Below are positions 50,701 to 61,129 of a stretch of DNA of 64,000 nucleotides, piece after piece. Made by a program: the position numbers and the translations under genes. The stretch covers positions 30,293,600-30,357,599 of the forward strand of contig JAFMSR010000005.1 of assembly GCA_022818135.1 (NCBI GenBank), read 5' to 3'. The notes under the pieces are model-generated. The model searched no databases and was not told the origin of the DNA. It saw nothing but the letters and a program-made list of their open reading frames with translations. Origin of the DNA: Saxidomus purpurata. Its lineage: Eukaryota; Mollusca; Bivalvia; Venerida; Veneridae. Numbering within the stretch: position 1 is the first letter of the stretch; every line of letters starts with the position of its first letter.

Positions 50701-53700
50701 ATAAATTTTATGCTTTAAAGCCTCATTACAAAAACATGTAACATGAGATGTTTGAAAATTATGTATGCCCCCTGACAGAAGCCAGTTAATTGTTTTGCAA
50801 TTAAGGCCACTGTGACCTTGAACTTCTGGCTTCAAAATAAATTGTGGTCATCTAATAGTCATGACCAACAACCAACCTACCAATTTTAAGGACACTTGGC
50901 CAAAGTGTTTTCTAGTTACTGATCCGACATGTTTTTTTTTGTGTTAAAGGTCACTTTCAACTTGACCTCAAAATCAATAGGGGTCATCTTCAAGTCATGA
51001 CCAACCAACCTACAAAGTTTGAGTAACATAGGCCAAATCATTTTCTCATTTTTGACTGGACAAGGTTTGGTCTACAGACAGACCAATGGACCTACCCACC
51101 GACAAACATGCCAATGCAAGCCAATGTACCCCTCTATCTTCAATATGGGCAAAATGATGAACTGCTACAACACTATGGATGCTGCTTGAACCAATGTATG
51201 ACAAGAACTAACTAACAGCTGTAGCAAGCAATTTCTAACATCAACAGTACATGTCCGGCTAGAAACCTGTTTTTACAAAATTAATAACTATCACAGTGCT
51301 TATGTTGGCAGATTCAAAAACATGGCATATAACTGTTATAAAAATTGTGTCCATTTGAACAAGAGTCTGTTGTAGAATGTAAACTGTAATGATAAGTAAC
51401 CCTGCAGAACCTGCTTACCAGTATATGGTCAGAAATAATACTATAAATTTATATGGCAAGAAATGAGTTTTGATAAATTGCTGTTTACTGGCCCAGAGCT
51501 TATGTTGCCTGAACTCTAAAAGAACAGGAAAATACTAACTATAGTAGGGCATTATGTAAGCTGAAACCAAAGATGGACGGTAAGCTGATTCTGTTGGAAC
51601 AAGATACAGTAATCCTTCCAGAAAATAGTTCTGCTGTTTGAAATTATTGCCTGACAGAATCTTTTCAAGGCAGCATAATCCTCACTGCCTGCCTCCCCCA
51701 AAAAGTGCTTCCTAATGGTTGTACTAATGTGATAGGCCTATCTGGTGACAATAACAGACATATACATATATCATGATTTGTTGTGGGTTTTTTTTCAGTT
51801 ATACTTATAATAGCATAAACATGTTACACATTTATACATATTTCATGTCTTAAATCCACTTACTACTAAGTAACTCCTGTAAGCAGACAAACAAAGAGTC
51901 AAAAGAATTAAAGAAAATTGAAATATTTTCTTCAATTGCAGATCACAGTCGAAGAATGATTTCGTTGTAGTCATAGTAAAATTATCTCTTTGCATGTGGA
52001 GTTGCTAATACATTCTAATGAGCAGCAAGTAACTGTAACAACTTGCTACATAATTTGCTATTTGTGACAACTTTGGTATATAGCTTGAGTAAAAATTAGG
52101 TAAAGGGAGGTAACAAAAAATTCAAACTAAAACTTTTTTTAAATGTTTAACGTATCTATTTTTTACTCATAAATGTTAATTTTAGTGCAAAAAAAAGAGT
52201 TAACAATGTAATTTGCTCTTTGAAAAAAAAATGGAAAAGAATCGACATTATTTAGTCCTTAGTTGAAAGCACACAGTATCTTGTGTTTAACTTTACATTG
52301 TGCAACTGTATGAATAATAAATGATTCAGTCCTAACTAAGTCAATTCAAGTATTTTTATTCATCAATGACAGTGTGAAAATATCATAAATGGTTTACATA
52401 CTGCATCTGGTGTCTGTTAGGAATCCCTGGTATGGGGTCTTCTGCAGGAGCTGAATGGTAAAACCAAGAACATTCAAATAACGTTAATGCATCTAAATTT
52501 GTGGGCATTTCATGGCTATATAAACTCATAGATTCCGTGTTTTTATAAAAAAAATGGTAATATACAACAGTTTTTTGCTGTGATCTTATATTCGCCAATT
52601 GATCCATCCACAAATTCCATGAAAACTAGTGTACATCCTATGTCAAAATGAAAGTCCATGGTTTCGCGGTATTTGGTTCAGTGCAGAAACCTATACTTAC
52701 AATATAGCACAATACATTTTAATATGTAGAATTATTTTCATGTTGATACGAAATACCTTCTCTAACATATGAGATGCTTGACAGGAAAGATGTTTGTGTT
52801 AAACAAAAACATATTGTGCTTGTGAACAACACTGGGGTCATCTTAGCACCAGCAGAGATCTTGCTAATTGAAAGCAGCTAGTCACTTATATAACATATGA
52901 TTTTTCTTCCTTAAATTTCTTTATATTACCAAAGACAATACATCTATGTAATAAAACGGTGTAAATGAGAAGGTTTGTTCTTCTGCAGCCAAGTTACATC
53001 ATTATCTGCTAATAAAATCAGTAAACGTAGTAAATGCCAGAAATATAAAGATATTGGCTTCAGACATGATTCACCTTGTCTGATAAATGTAAGGTTATAG
53101 TAGACATCATTAGGATTCTGCCTCTGGGGCCAGGTGGGGTCCGGCTCCATTGCTTTAGTAGCCATCGGTCTGGTTAGTTTTCCATCTTTAGCATCTAAAC
53201 TCCGTCCATATACATAAAACACCTTTTTTTCTTTTGCACTAGTTGGGCCTTTAACAACATACAAGAACTTCTGTGGGTCTTCCCTGTCAGCTGAAGCCTC
53301 TGCAATAGATATCATACAAAAACTGGACCACCAAAATGTAGTAATTTCATACACATGTAAAAAGCCTTACCTCAGAACCCCTTAGTATTAGCAAAAATAA
53401 AGCAAAGTCATCTTTCCACACAAACTTTAGATCTAATCTAGAACAGTAAGTATTGATAAAATGGAGAACAAAATTCAACAAAATCAAACTTATATGTTAC
53501 ATTTCAAACTAGATCGACTTTAATTACTCGAGCTATTTTCAACATCGGAATCTAATCTATCAAATTTTTCATTTTTCTACTGTTTTCCAACTTTATGTAA
53601 CAAAATAATATCATACATGTATCATACAGTTTATACACATTTATTTGATTAAAAATGTATTGCTTTTGATAGAAAGTTAGGATAAAAAAAACAAATCATA

Positions 53701-56355
53701 CTTGAACTAAAGTCATTCAAGCGGGGATGGTAAAAGTAGTGACCCTTTTTCTGTGTAGCATCCCCTTCAAAAGGTTTTTCTTTCTTTTTGGGGTTTTCTT
53801 CTGCATTGTCACTATAACGATAACGTATGGATCCATGTTTCAAGTCTATCAAAACTGGAGCTCCAATCTGAAAATCCTGAAGAAAATAATAGTAAAATAG
53901 TAAATAATCTATATTAATAATTTCTGACAAGAAAGAATGTTTGCAGATCACGATGATTCAAAACCTTCAACAACTATCTTAGTATAAAGAAATGTTTATT
54001 GTCTCAGTGGTCAAGCCATTCACTCATCCTTATTCAGTGACACTGTCAATCTTCTGAAGGATGTTATATAACATTTTTAAATTGTCATTCTTTTGTAGGT
54101 TAAGTCCTGTATTACTACTGCCTACTAGTATTAAGTTGAATGTATTCAGCAGAGACCACTTTCATATCACCTTAGTCTTTTAATAGTTTTTCATTGCTAA
54201 TTATCTCATATGTCACTGACTGAATTATTTGTGATAATTACCTCAACTTTACTGTGGAAAATTGCAAAACTTCTAAGTGTTACAAAAGTCATCAAGTGAT
54301 TATGGATTATTTTCCACACTTATTTATTTATTTAACGCATACAGCACAATATGATGTTATTCTTAACGTCATATCAGCCCATGCGTCAAAAACGTGATGG
54401 CATAATAAAACCAAATTTTTTGGCTCTTCTTAACACAGACAAAATCATAAGTCATATTAATAGAATGTTTATTCTAGCATTTACTTTTACATTTTATGTT
54501 TAAATAATTATATTATTTTTCAGAAATATTACATGTTCACCAGTAGCTGTGGGCAAGCAATTATCCTCTTCCCTCTAATTTTCGATTACAACCTTGATTC
54601 GATAGAGCCTGGAAATGTTTTAGACTTTACATTATTTACCGTAACCTGGGCACAGGTGTCTGCGCATACACTTTTTGTTTACAGTGACTGCTACAACTGT
54701 CAATCTTGCCATCCCAGATGATATGGAGATAAAAATGTTATTCATAAATTTTCCCATTCATTATCATATCATTTTATCTTGAAAAGTAAAAAAAATCAAA
54801 CTTTTTTACATTCACGTTTGCTGAAATGGATATTTGCCAGGTCCCAAATTTCCTCCTAACACAAATTCAATAACAAGAAGGCCATGATGGCCCTATATCC
54901 CTCACCTGAATACAAGTCCACTTGCCTAATGGGTGTGGTTAATTTTGACTCAAGAGGCATGATTTGAACAAAGTAGATGGAAGACCACAAGACTATGTTA
55001 CATACCAAATAGGTTTTCCAATATACTTCTTTGTAAAGCAAGTGACCCCCTTGGTGGGACCAATATTGACCACAGGGGTATGATTTGAACAAACTTTGAA
55101 GAAGTCTACTAGGAAATGCTACATGCTAAATATCTAAGCTCTAGGTCCTGTTGTTTCAGAAGAAATTTTTTAAAGTTTTTCCTGTATAAGCTTATGTAAA
55201 ATCAAGTGACCCCCTGGAGGGGTCAATTTTGACCTGGGGGTCAGACAGACTTACAGACGACAAACGGAATGCTATCCTAATAGCTCACTCTGGCATTTTG
55301 TGCCAGGTGAGCTAAAAATGACTGCTTGTTTTTCATTTTCCAAATTGGATTTTAATTCGATTACACTTGATAAATCTTATCCCAAAACTTAAGTTATTTT
55401 TCTCTTTTTTTTTCAGACACATGACTGTATCTGTAAGGGGACCCTACAGGTCATATGAAACAGATTACCTGACAAGGGCATATCAATCAGTAAATAATGA
55501 AGGTTTGTTCATTTTGACCCTTGTCTGTGCCTTTAATGAAAATGAGCCATAAAACCTTTCATCAAATGACTATACATATGTTACAACTAATAAAAACTGC
55601 TTAGATACTGCTAAAATGAATAAATTTTCAATATTAAACATTTGACAACTTTTCAATTGTGTGCAGAGATTTCTACTTTTAGTTTATACTAATTTCTTTT
55701 AGCAAGGTCTTTCAAATATTATGATCTAGAAACGCGCTCTATAAATGTCTTATTGTACTGATAATCTTGTCTCGATTTTTACCTGGAAATGTTTATCACA
55801 CCGTGTATTTATCACGCCGAGCAAGTTAACTGGTATTTTGCCTGATAGTTGTATGCAAAACTGCCCGTCATTTTGTCATTTAAATACCAAATTTAAAAAA
55901 CAAAAATGATATAATTGGAAAGCTGATGAAATTTTCTATAAAACTGTGAAATTAAAACTTTTATGCATAATTAACATTTGTTTTTACTGCGAACATGGTC
56001 CATGCATTTCTGTCTTGCGCATTTTAATAGCGATGGATGGTAATTTGACCCTCGATACTGGTCTTACAAAACTGTACGCTATTATGTTATTAAATAAAAA
56101 AACGAAAATCTAATTCACATCATACGAGGAGGTGCTTGAAAATACCCCCTTGGCCAAAAAAAAATTGTGCCTTTAAAATTCCATGGGGTGGGGGGGGTGC
56201 GGATAAATTCTGGAATATCCCAGTATGGTGAGTAGAACTCAATAAATGAATCATCATAATACCTTCTTGCTTTTTTTCTTTCTTTGATCAGCATACTGGA
56301 TGCGAGGATTTGGCAAAACACCATGCTTTGGTTGCACACTTGACGCTGTACCCAT
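41683..56355 (-). CDS. Unknown 245-residue protein, six exons, complete
   Basis: Exons 56263-56355, 53702-53876, 53075-53299, 52402-52450, 47639-47749 and 41683-41767 join in frame (738 nt, 245 residues) with consistent GT/AG sites and phases. The start is MGTASSVQPKHGVLPNPRIQ. Gly2 with Ser6 fits an N-myristoylation signal (inference), followed by a basic run RKKKSKK. The middle is charged and soluble-looking (APVLIDLKHGSIRYRY, GHYFYHPRLNDF, QKFLYVVKGP, VFYVYGRSLDAKDG, NDVYYNLTFIRQ). The C-terminus has a predicted helix (TVSELKKKIAYTI) and ends VNVTLMDH. No transmembrane segment is seen. I do not recognise the family. Its upstream flank is shared, inverted, with the flank of pex13. Regulation is not visible beyond that. 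Confidence 0.85.
41807..42044. repeat. 34-bp minisatellite, seven copies
   Basis: Unit 'acatatggcccagaagtgtg' plus 'atacatactaccag'. Exactly 7 x 34 bp with almost no variation except 'gccc'/'ggcc' at one site. It is in intron 5 of the unknown gene, only 40 bp from the last exon. Confidence 0.95.
42045..44346. other. Intron 5 of the unknown gene; no further gene
   Basis: AT-rich sequence without recognised exons or clear repeats. Confidence 0.4.
44347..44890 (+). repeat. Family A repeat copy with internal 'aggaagtcactggttgct' array
   Basis: Opens 'acaagaggacaatgatagcc' and closes 'ttcaggtgagctaaaaa'. Near 44400-44540, 'aggaagtcactggttgct' recurs about six times with 20-27 bp spacing. Confidence 0.8.
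45038..45921 (+). repeat. Family A repeat copy
   Basis: Opens 'aacaagaaagccatcatggc' and closes 'aaagccaggtgagctaaaac', with the same internal subunits as the 23053 copy. Confidence 0.85.
45922..47638. other. Intron 5 of the unknown gene; no gene seen
   Basis: An open frame at 46267-46506 (79 codons, plus) has no recognised relatives. Otherwise AT-rich. Confidence 0.4.
47639..47749 (-). CDS. Unknown gene, exon 5
   Basis: Encodes FALNQTDTVSELKKKIAYTI and IKSASNIHVCYKYNTL plus two bases. Acceptor tttgtag|A, donor GC|gtaagt. Confidence 0.85.
47781..49096 (+). repeat. Interspersed repeat with eight ~145-bp tandem units
   Basis: Opens 'aactagagctatcactaaat' with 'taatacccccaaaa' and closes 'ttcgttttgggggtataata', so the ends are short inverted repeats. 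Each internal unit has 'cttgaccattgtatgaagtt', 'caagttatgctccggacaag' and 'aacaaagggcaataactctg'. A 'gaccgaccgacc' run precedes the end. Confidence 0.9.
49298..50286 (+). repeat. Interspersed repeat with ~190-bp internal units
   Basis: Opens 'aacaagagctgtcagtagga' then 'gcgctcgacttttt' and closes 'gaaaagtcgagctaaaaa' (inverted ends). Internal units carry 'aaaagggccataattctgtc' and 'gatggtaaacaagtatgg'. Confidence 0.85.
50287..52401. other. Intron 4 of the unknown gene; one more repeat
   Basis: About 50785-51145 is a diverged two-unit repeat ('ataggggtcatcttcaagtc', 'atgaccaaccaacctac', 'acagacagaccaatgg'). The remainder shows nothing recognisable. Confidence 0.45.
52402..52450 (-). CDS. Unknown gene, exon 4 (49 bp)
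   Basis: Microexon-like: PAEDPIPGIPNRHQM with split codons at both ends. Acceptor attcag|CT, donor CA|gtatgt. Confidence 0.82.
53075..53299 (-). CDS. Unknown gene, exon 3
   Basis: 75 codons including ADREDPQKFLYVVKGPTSAK, FYVYGRSLDAKDGKLTRP and NPNDVYYNLTFIRQ. Acceptor attgcag|AG, donor G|gtgaat. Confidence 0.9.
53702..53876 (-). CDS. Unknown gene, exon 2
   Basis: From DFQIGAPVLIDLKHGSIRYR to HYFYHPRLNDFSS plus one base. Acceptor tcttcag|GAT. An alternative acceptor nine bases on (ttttcag|ATT) would drop three residues. Donor A|gtatga. Confidence 0.88.
54869..55318 (+). repeat. Family A repeat copy (short, uninterrupted end)
   Basis: Opens 'aacaagaaggccatgatggc' and closes 'gccaggtgagctaaaaatg'. 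Its junction 'gctatcctaatagctcactc' is the undisturbed form of the site broken at 26182. Confidence 0.85.
55319..56262. other. Intron 1 of the unknown gene; no gene
   Basis: AT-rich; no exon seen. A run of eight or more G/C around 56186-56195 and an A run near 56155 adjoin the exon 1 donor. Confidence 0.35.
56263..56355 (-). CDS. Unknown gene, exon 1 (start)
   Basis: 31 codons, ATG at 56355, from MGTASSV to RKKKSKK. Donor AAG|gtatta, phase 0. Upstream context is aacATGG, a good start context. Confidence 0.85.
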
Positions 56356-56815
56356 GTTTAAGGCGTCAAAATGACAATTTCAAGAAATGTCTGCATAAAA
56401 ATCATTCGTCAATATGTTGGTTCAAATGATTTTTTAATTTGCCTCTATTTTACAAGTATGTGTATTAGAAAACAGGTTAATCTTATACAATATTTGCAAT
56501 TATATTATTGGTTAAATTGAAAAAAGCGTCATAATTGTCAAGAACAACATAAACAGGAAATTACGAAAGCGCACTTTCTCGATTTCGGGATGCTTCTATT
56601 TTTGGACTGTATCACTGCTTTTGAAAGGTTGGGATAAAGGCCTGACAAAACCAGACCAACGGAAACAGCCGATTTAATGTTACGGGCCAATCTTCTTTGC
56701 AGAGTTACCGTTCCTTACACTCACTGTCATGAATGTAATGATAGCCTATAGTGTAAGAGAGTGGTTACGGACCGTACCGTAAATTTCCATAAATATGAGT
56801 AAAACAATGACGAAT
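56356..56815 (-). promoter_or_regulatory. Upstream region of the unknown gene; outer arm of the inverted duplication
   Basis: On the minus strand 56625-56682 reads 'taacattaaatcggctgttt' then 'ccgttggtctgg'. About five differences separate it from 62230-62288, which lies directly upstream of pex13 on the plus strand. The similarity extends, interrupted by about 80 bp, to 56815. The promoter role is inferred from position only. Confidence 0.4.
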
Positions 56816-56949
56816 GAAAATACGTTGTTATCTTATTAACGTAATAATGATAAACAAAATTATTACGCGTTTAGTTAATCTTCTATCGCAAAATGGGATT
56901 TGTTAAAAATTTGGTTGATAGAAATACACATTCTCTTGTAGCTGTTATT

Positions 56950-57630
56950 AGTCCCCTACCGGTCATATGACCGGTACGACGACTATAGGTTTGCGCTGTT
57001 CCGTCAGTCCATTCATCTGCAATATCGTTTCCAGTCTGTATTTTCCACATGCATGGACCTATTTTGATGAAACGTTACACAATTGTGATGAGGGTGTGTC
57101 ATATTCAACACTCAGTCTACTGCTCCCCGGGTCAGGATCATTTTTAACGCCTCGGGCTATGAAAGTTAGTGTTTTAAATCGCAATTACTTCCCGTCTGCT
57201 ATGTTTCTTTTTAGCTCATGGACAAATCTCAATATAACTTCACAGGAGTGTTACCCATGTGATGAAGGTGTGTCATGCGCAACATCCACATTCCGCCTAC
57301 ACCAGAGTCAGATACTATGTTGAACCTGGACATTGGCTGTGCCTAGCGTTAAACTCATCGATAGCAGTCAATATTTCCCGTTCAAGCTCAACTTCAAAAC
57401 TACTGTTAACTGGCCTGAACTTTATGTACCATGTTGTTAATCCATAGAAACCTACTTCATTGCCGATCTCATTCCCTTCACGGTCTATCTATCATTGACA
57501 AAAATGTCATTTTACGCCATGTTTTTTGTGTGTTTCTTTTTTACAGTGCGAAGTTATATAAATGAGTCGGTTCATTAGCATATTTATTGGACTAGTGTAT
57601 TGTTGACACCCTGAATACACAAAATAAACA
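56950..57630. repeat. Inserted sequence in the left arm; repeat-like
   Basis: Begins 'cctaccggtcatatgaccgg', a near palindrome, followed by 'actataggtttgcgctgttc' and two ~190-bp diverged units ('tgatgagggtgtgtcatatt', 'tgatgaaggtgtgtcatgcg'). Open frames here (56967-57447) are by-products. Confidence 0.4.
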
Positions 57631-57635
57631 AAGGG

Positions 57636-58015
57636 CTAATTACACTCCAATGCGCCATTGGTGATGTTACAAATTAAAAATGTTCCACCCCGAATTCGAG
57701 CAGAGCCTCGCTCCGCCAAAACAGTTACCCTCAGTGACGGATATTTCGATCTGAACCTCGTGCTCATGGAAGAAACAAATAATCCCCAACCGGTTTGACT
57801 GTGTCTCGCGTGCATTACGTTCTCCGACAAAGTCTGCGTCATTGCAGCGATATGGAGCCTGCGACACCTTTCATAAAACGGTCGGTCGGACAATGTCGTG
57901 GAACGATAGCTGCAATGAAGAGTTGTCTTTGATTGCGACATGTTGATAAAACGACCCGGGCAGGCGGGATCGAACTTCAAGACCGGTAGCATTTTCAATT
58001 CGGTTAAACTTTAGC
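57636..58015 (-). repeat. Candidate tRNA-derived SINE
   Basis: On the minus strand a tRNA-like head ('ggtggctaaagtttaacc', then 'gaagttcgatcccgcctg') is followed by about 300 bp of GC-richer body, ending near 'ttttaatttgtaac'. The 120-codon open frame over it is not supported as a gene. Confidence 0.45.
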
Positions 58016-58810
58016 CACCGTTGGTAACAGCGGCCACATACTTCCATATTCCCATTAACGCCTCGGTTTTTTGGAAATTTGTAAACGCGTTGGTAGTATA
58101 TAGTGGGTTTTTTTTAATTATGAACTAAATAGTAGAGTTACTAAAATAAATATTTGATTGTTGGAACTTGTTGTGTAGTTTTACGGGAGTCGATAAATAA
58201 TGACCGTTATGGCGATATGCCAATAACGTATATTATTTTGTGAACAAATGTAATTATCCTTTTGGGCTTAACTTCGTGAGAAGTAACAGTCATAGTATAT
58301 TATCTCCCCTTGCCCATCATACTAAATTCGTAGTACGGAAATTCCCCGAGTACTTTTCTGGCAACTCTTTTTCGTTAAAAAGCGTCTTTAATACAAAAGA
58401 AAGAAGTATGTAAAGTGTTTTAGAGCTAATAGAACAGGGTCACAGTGTACAACCTCTGGCGTTGATAGCAGTTCCGGTATTGACATCGACTCCAAATTCA
58501 ATCTACTAATTTCCAACTAAACAGCCAAGACGTTCATGTATATATGTAATGTGTCTCTAACTTCCAGGTTCATGTAGAAAATATCGTTTGAATGAGACGC
58601 GGTAAATGTAAAATGTTTGAATATCTCTTGAAACATGCACATGCACGAGGAGCAAGTAAAGTTGAATGAGCTAAAGTGGACTTAGATTATGCTTGCACCG
58701 AATAAGCCAATCAACGCTCGGAATTTCGTCTGTACAGGTCTTTTCAACAACGTTTTGTTATTGCTTATTTTACTGCTTAGTTAATACAAACATATAACCT
58801 GATGACACTT

Positions 58811-58990
58811 AGCAGGGATGTTCCTTGCATAAAGCTCTATCAAAGTTGTTCAAAGAATTCAATTCCATGCAGAAATCTGGTTACCATTGCAAGGAGAATG
58901 AACAACTGTTTTTAATCTTAAGAACCAGATGGCACAGAGCTTAGATATTTGGCATGTAGCATTGTCTAGTAGACATCTACCACTCTTACT
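58811..58990 (-). repeat. Family A repeat, tail fragment, reversed
   Basis: 'agcagggatgttccttgcat', 'ttcaattccatgcagaaatc' and 'agatatttggcatgtagcat' are reverse complements of the last third of family A. Confidence 0.75.
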
Positions 58991-59399
58991 GACCTTGTTT
59001 CCTTTTTAACTTCTTTTTTTTGTATCAGTCAATATGAAATGATAGGAGCAAAGTCATTCATAATGTTAATATTAATCAAGGAAAACAAAAACACATTTCT
59101 GTGCAAGAGTTGTTTCCCTTATATTGAACTATGTTCCCTAACCAAGTCTTGTATTTCGCCTTTCGATTTTTTACCCTTCCATTTTCACGGGTGGTGAACA
59201 AAAAATGTCACGTGACCACAAGTGCAAACGTCGGTAGCAAATTTCGAGGAATTAACACCGACTCAGGTATGTTTTTTCCCGATTTTTTCGTTATACTTCA
59301 GAGTTGGTTAAAGAAACCTAGCGCAATAAAGAATGCATAAAATTGTCTCTCTGCCGATGTATTGATCACCATACACATATGTAGGGTTTGCGAGAACAC

Positions 59400-59496
59400 T
59401 TCGAAAAACAAAAATAATATAAAACAGGGAATGCCACGTACCAAAAACGCAGCCTCCCCAAAACGAGCCCCACAGCACCCAGAAGTGCACACCACC

Positions 59497-59541
<45 letters not shown>

Positions 59542-59980
59542 ACGCACACGCACACACACACACACGACACACACACACAATCATGTACACACACACATAT
59601 ACACTACCAACACACACTAGCATACAAAGCAAACACACGAGGACAAAACGAACAATTAAAGGAACACAGTGGGGCACCGCCTTGGAACGGTCAGTGGCAA
59701 AAACACCACTGGGGAGCTTAAACCGGTTTATGGTGCGCACCCAACCTCACTCTTACCCCCACCATGTTCCAAAGTCACAGGACAGTGTAAATAAAAGTAA
59801 TCCCTGCTAGGTGAATCTCTAACACACGCAATGGAAACAAAAGGCATGGTATGTAAAACACAAAAATGCTCGTGTATAAATATATAAAAAGCAAACCTTG
59901 AGAACCAAAAAACGTATGTACTCAATGCCTTTGCAGAAGGCAGAGCACCAAGAGAAACACCCTTAAGGGCCCGGAAAACA
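59400..59980. mobile_element. 580-bp insertion in the left arm, containing (CA)n
   Basis: Absent from the right arm, where 'aacactttgaaaacaatttt' is continuous. The insert is flanked by near-identical 'gaaaa(a)ca', probably a target duplication. It holds a CA microsatellite and a segment ('ccgccttggaacggtcagtg', 'gggagcttaaaccggtttat') that looks like part of a retroelement. No ORF is supported. Confidence 0.6.
59498..59580. repeat. (CA)n microsatellite
   Basis: An interrupted CA run of about 80 bp with 'cgcacacg' variants. Long open frames on both strands here come from the dinucleotide repeat. Confidence 0.95.
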
Positions 59981-60745
59981 ATTTTATACAGAGATGCAAA
60001 CATACGTAGCTAACTCATAAAATGTAAGTGATCGAGATCAAAAGCCATCAGTTTTTCACATTTATGTATTTCGATTGTTCATCAATGTTTCTAATGTGTT
60101 ATAGGGCCATTGTTTGCGATTTATTTTATATAAAAAGTGGATTTCATTAAGAATTTCATATTTGGCAAACGCCTGTTGGCGTTTTTATTATGCAAACGTA
60201 CGTAGGCTTACTCAAATGACGAACACACTTCGGCCACGAATGTATCGTTTAATAAAAAACTGAAATATGCTTACTTGACGAAGTAAACTATAAGTCATCG
60301 ACATTAAGATTGTCCTTGTCTTTTTCAGATGTCACTTGTTTGCCGTGTTCAAAAGGACATGAGGGTTGAAAATTCATAAGCGGCGACATGAAGGTGTAGG
60401 AATATATACTTTCTGCGAGAAGCAATTCTTTTCAAAAGAGAGCATGACGCGGCACATGTAAAATAGAATAATGATTTTCAAATGTTTCTCATAGTCTCTT
60501 ATAACTCAAATACGAGTGACATTGGACATGTGCTAATGTAAAATAACTGTGATACTTTGTGTATGATTTTACATGCAATGTGATATTATCTATGTAATGT
60601 ACAATGATGAGACTGAAATAAACAATTAAATCTAAAATCTGTCAGTGTATTTTGCATATTATTTGTTGTAATTACGTCAGGGGTCTTCAAATTAAAATTC
60701 CCTGATAACTATATGAAACATGTATTATGAACCAATAAAATATAA

Positions 60746-61129
60746 TCATATATCAAATTGTTGCCAAATGCTTTCCCAGGATGATTCGATGATAATGCGT
60801 TTGTAATGTATGTTCAGGGTTTTTAAAGTTTTATTTCATGCAAATCTTTTCATATACACCTCCAGTGGCAAATTGCACATATGATATCTGTGGATTGCCG
60901 TCAAGGGGAAAATCGATCCTAAGGCCCACATGGATTGTCACACTGGCGATAAGTACTGCACAAGCTACTACTATAACGATAAAACTTTCCAGTCTTGGCA
61001 CCTGTATATTATCGCCGATGTGACCATCCAAGTGGGCCTTCAGATAGATTTTCTCCTTCATGGCAAATACACGATATCTCATTTGGCATTTCCCACTTGA
61101 CCATCTTTTATTGAATAAATGATTATATT
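60746..61129 (-). other. Unique spacer between inverted arms, with a short membrane-type ORF
   Basis: On the minus strand an open frame begins in the arm (61148) and ends at 60831 (105 codons). An internal Met at 61061 gives a 75-residue version. It has a basic start (MKEKIYLKAH), one hydrophobic stretch (SFIVIVVACAVLIASVTIHV) and an outside-like tail (ISYVQFATGGVYEKICMK). This fits a small type II membrane protein or a first exon, but there is no family match and chance is possible. Confidence 0.3.

Larger units (their letters stand above)
59193..60745. repeat. Large inverted duplication, left inner arm
   Basis: From 'ttcacgggtggtgaacaaaa' to 'gaaacatgtattatga', this arm is the reverse complement of 61130-62122 with scattered differences. 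It is longer because about 580 bp are inserted at 59400-59975. It contains a LINE-type tail ('gatgagactgaaataaac' near 60605). Confidence 0.9.

Noticed and set aside
57636..57998. 120-codon minus-strand ORF as a gene
   Set aside because: It overlaps a tRNA-like SINE head, and another frame over the same DNA is also open. No family resemblance was seen.
59298..59740. Cys/Val- and His/Thr-rich ORFs on both strands
   Set aside because: They are translations of the (CA)n microsatellite within an inserted repeat.
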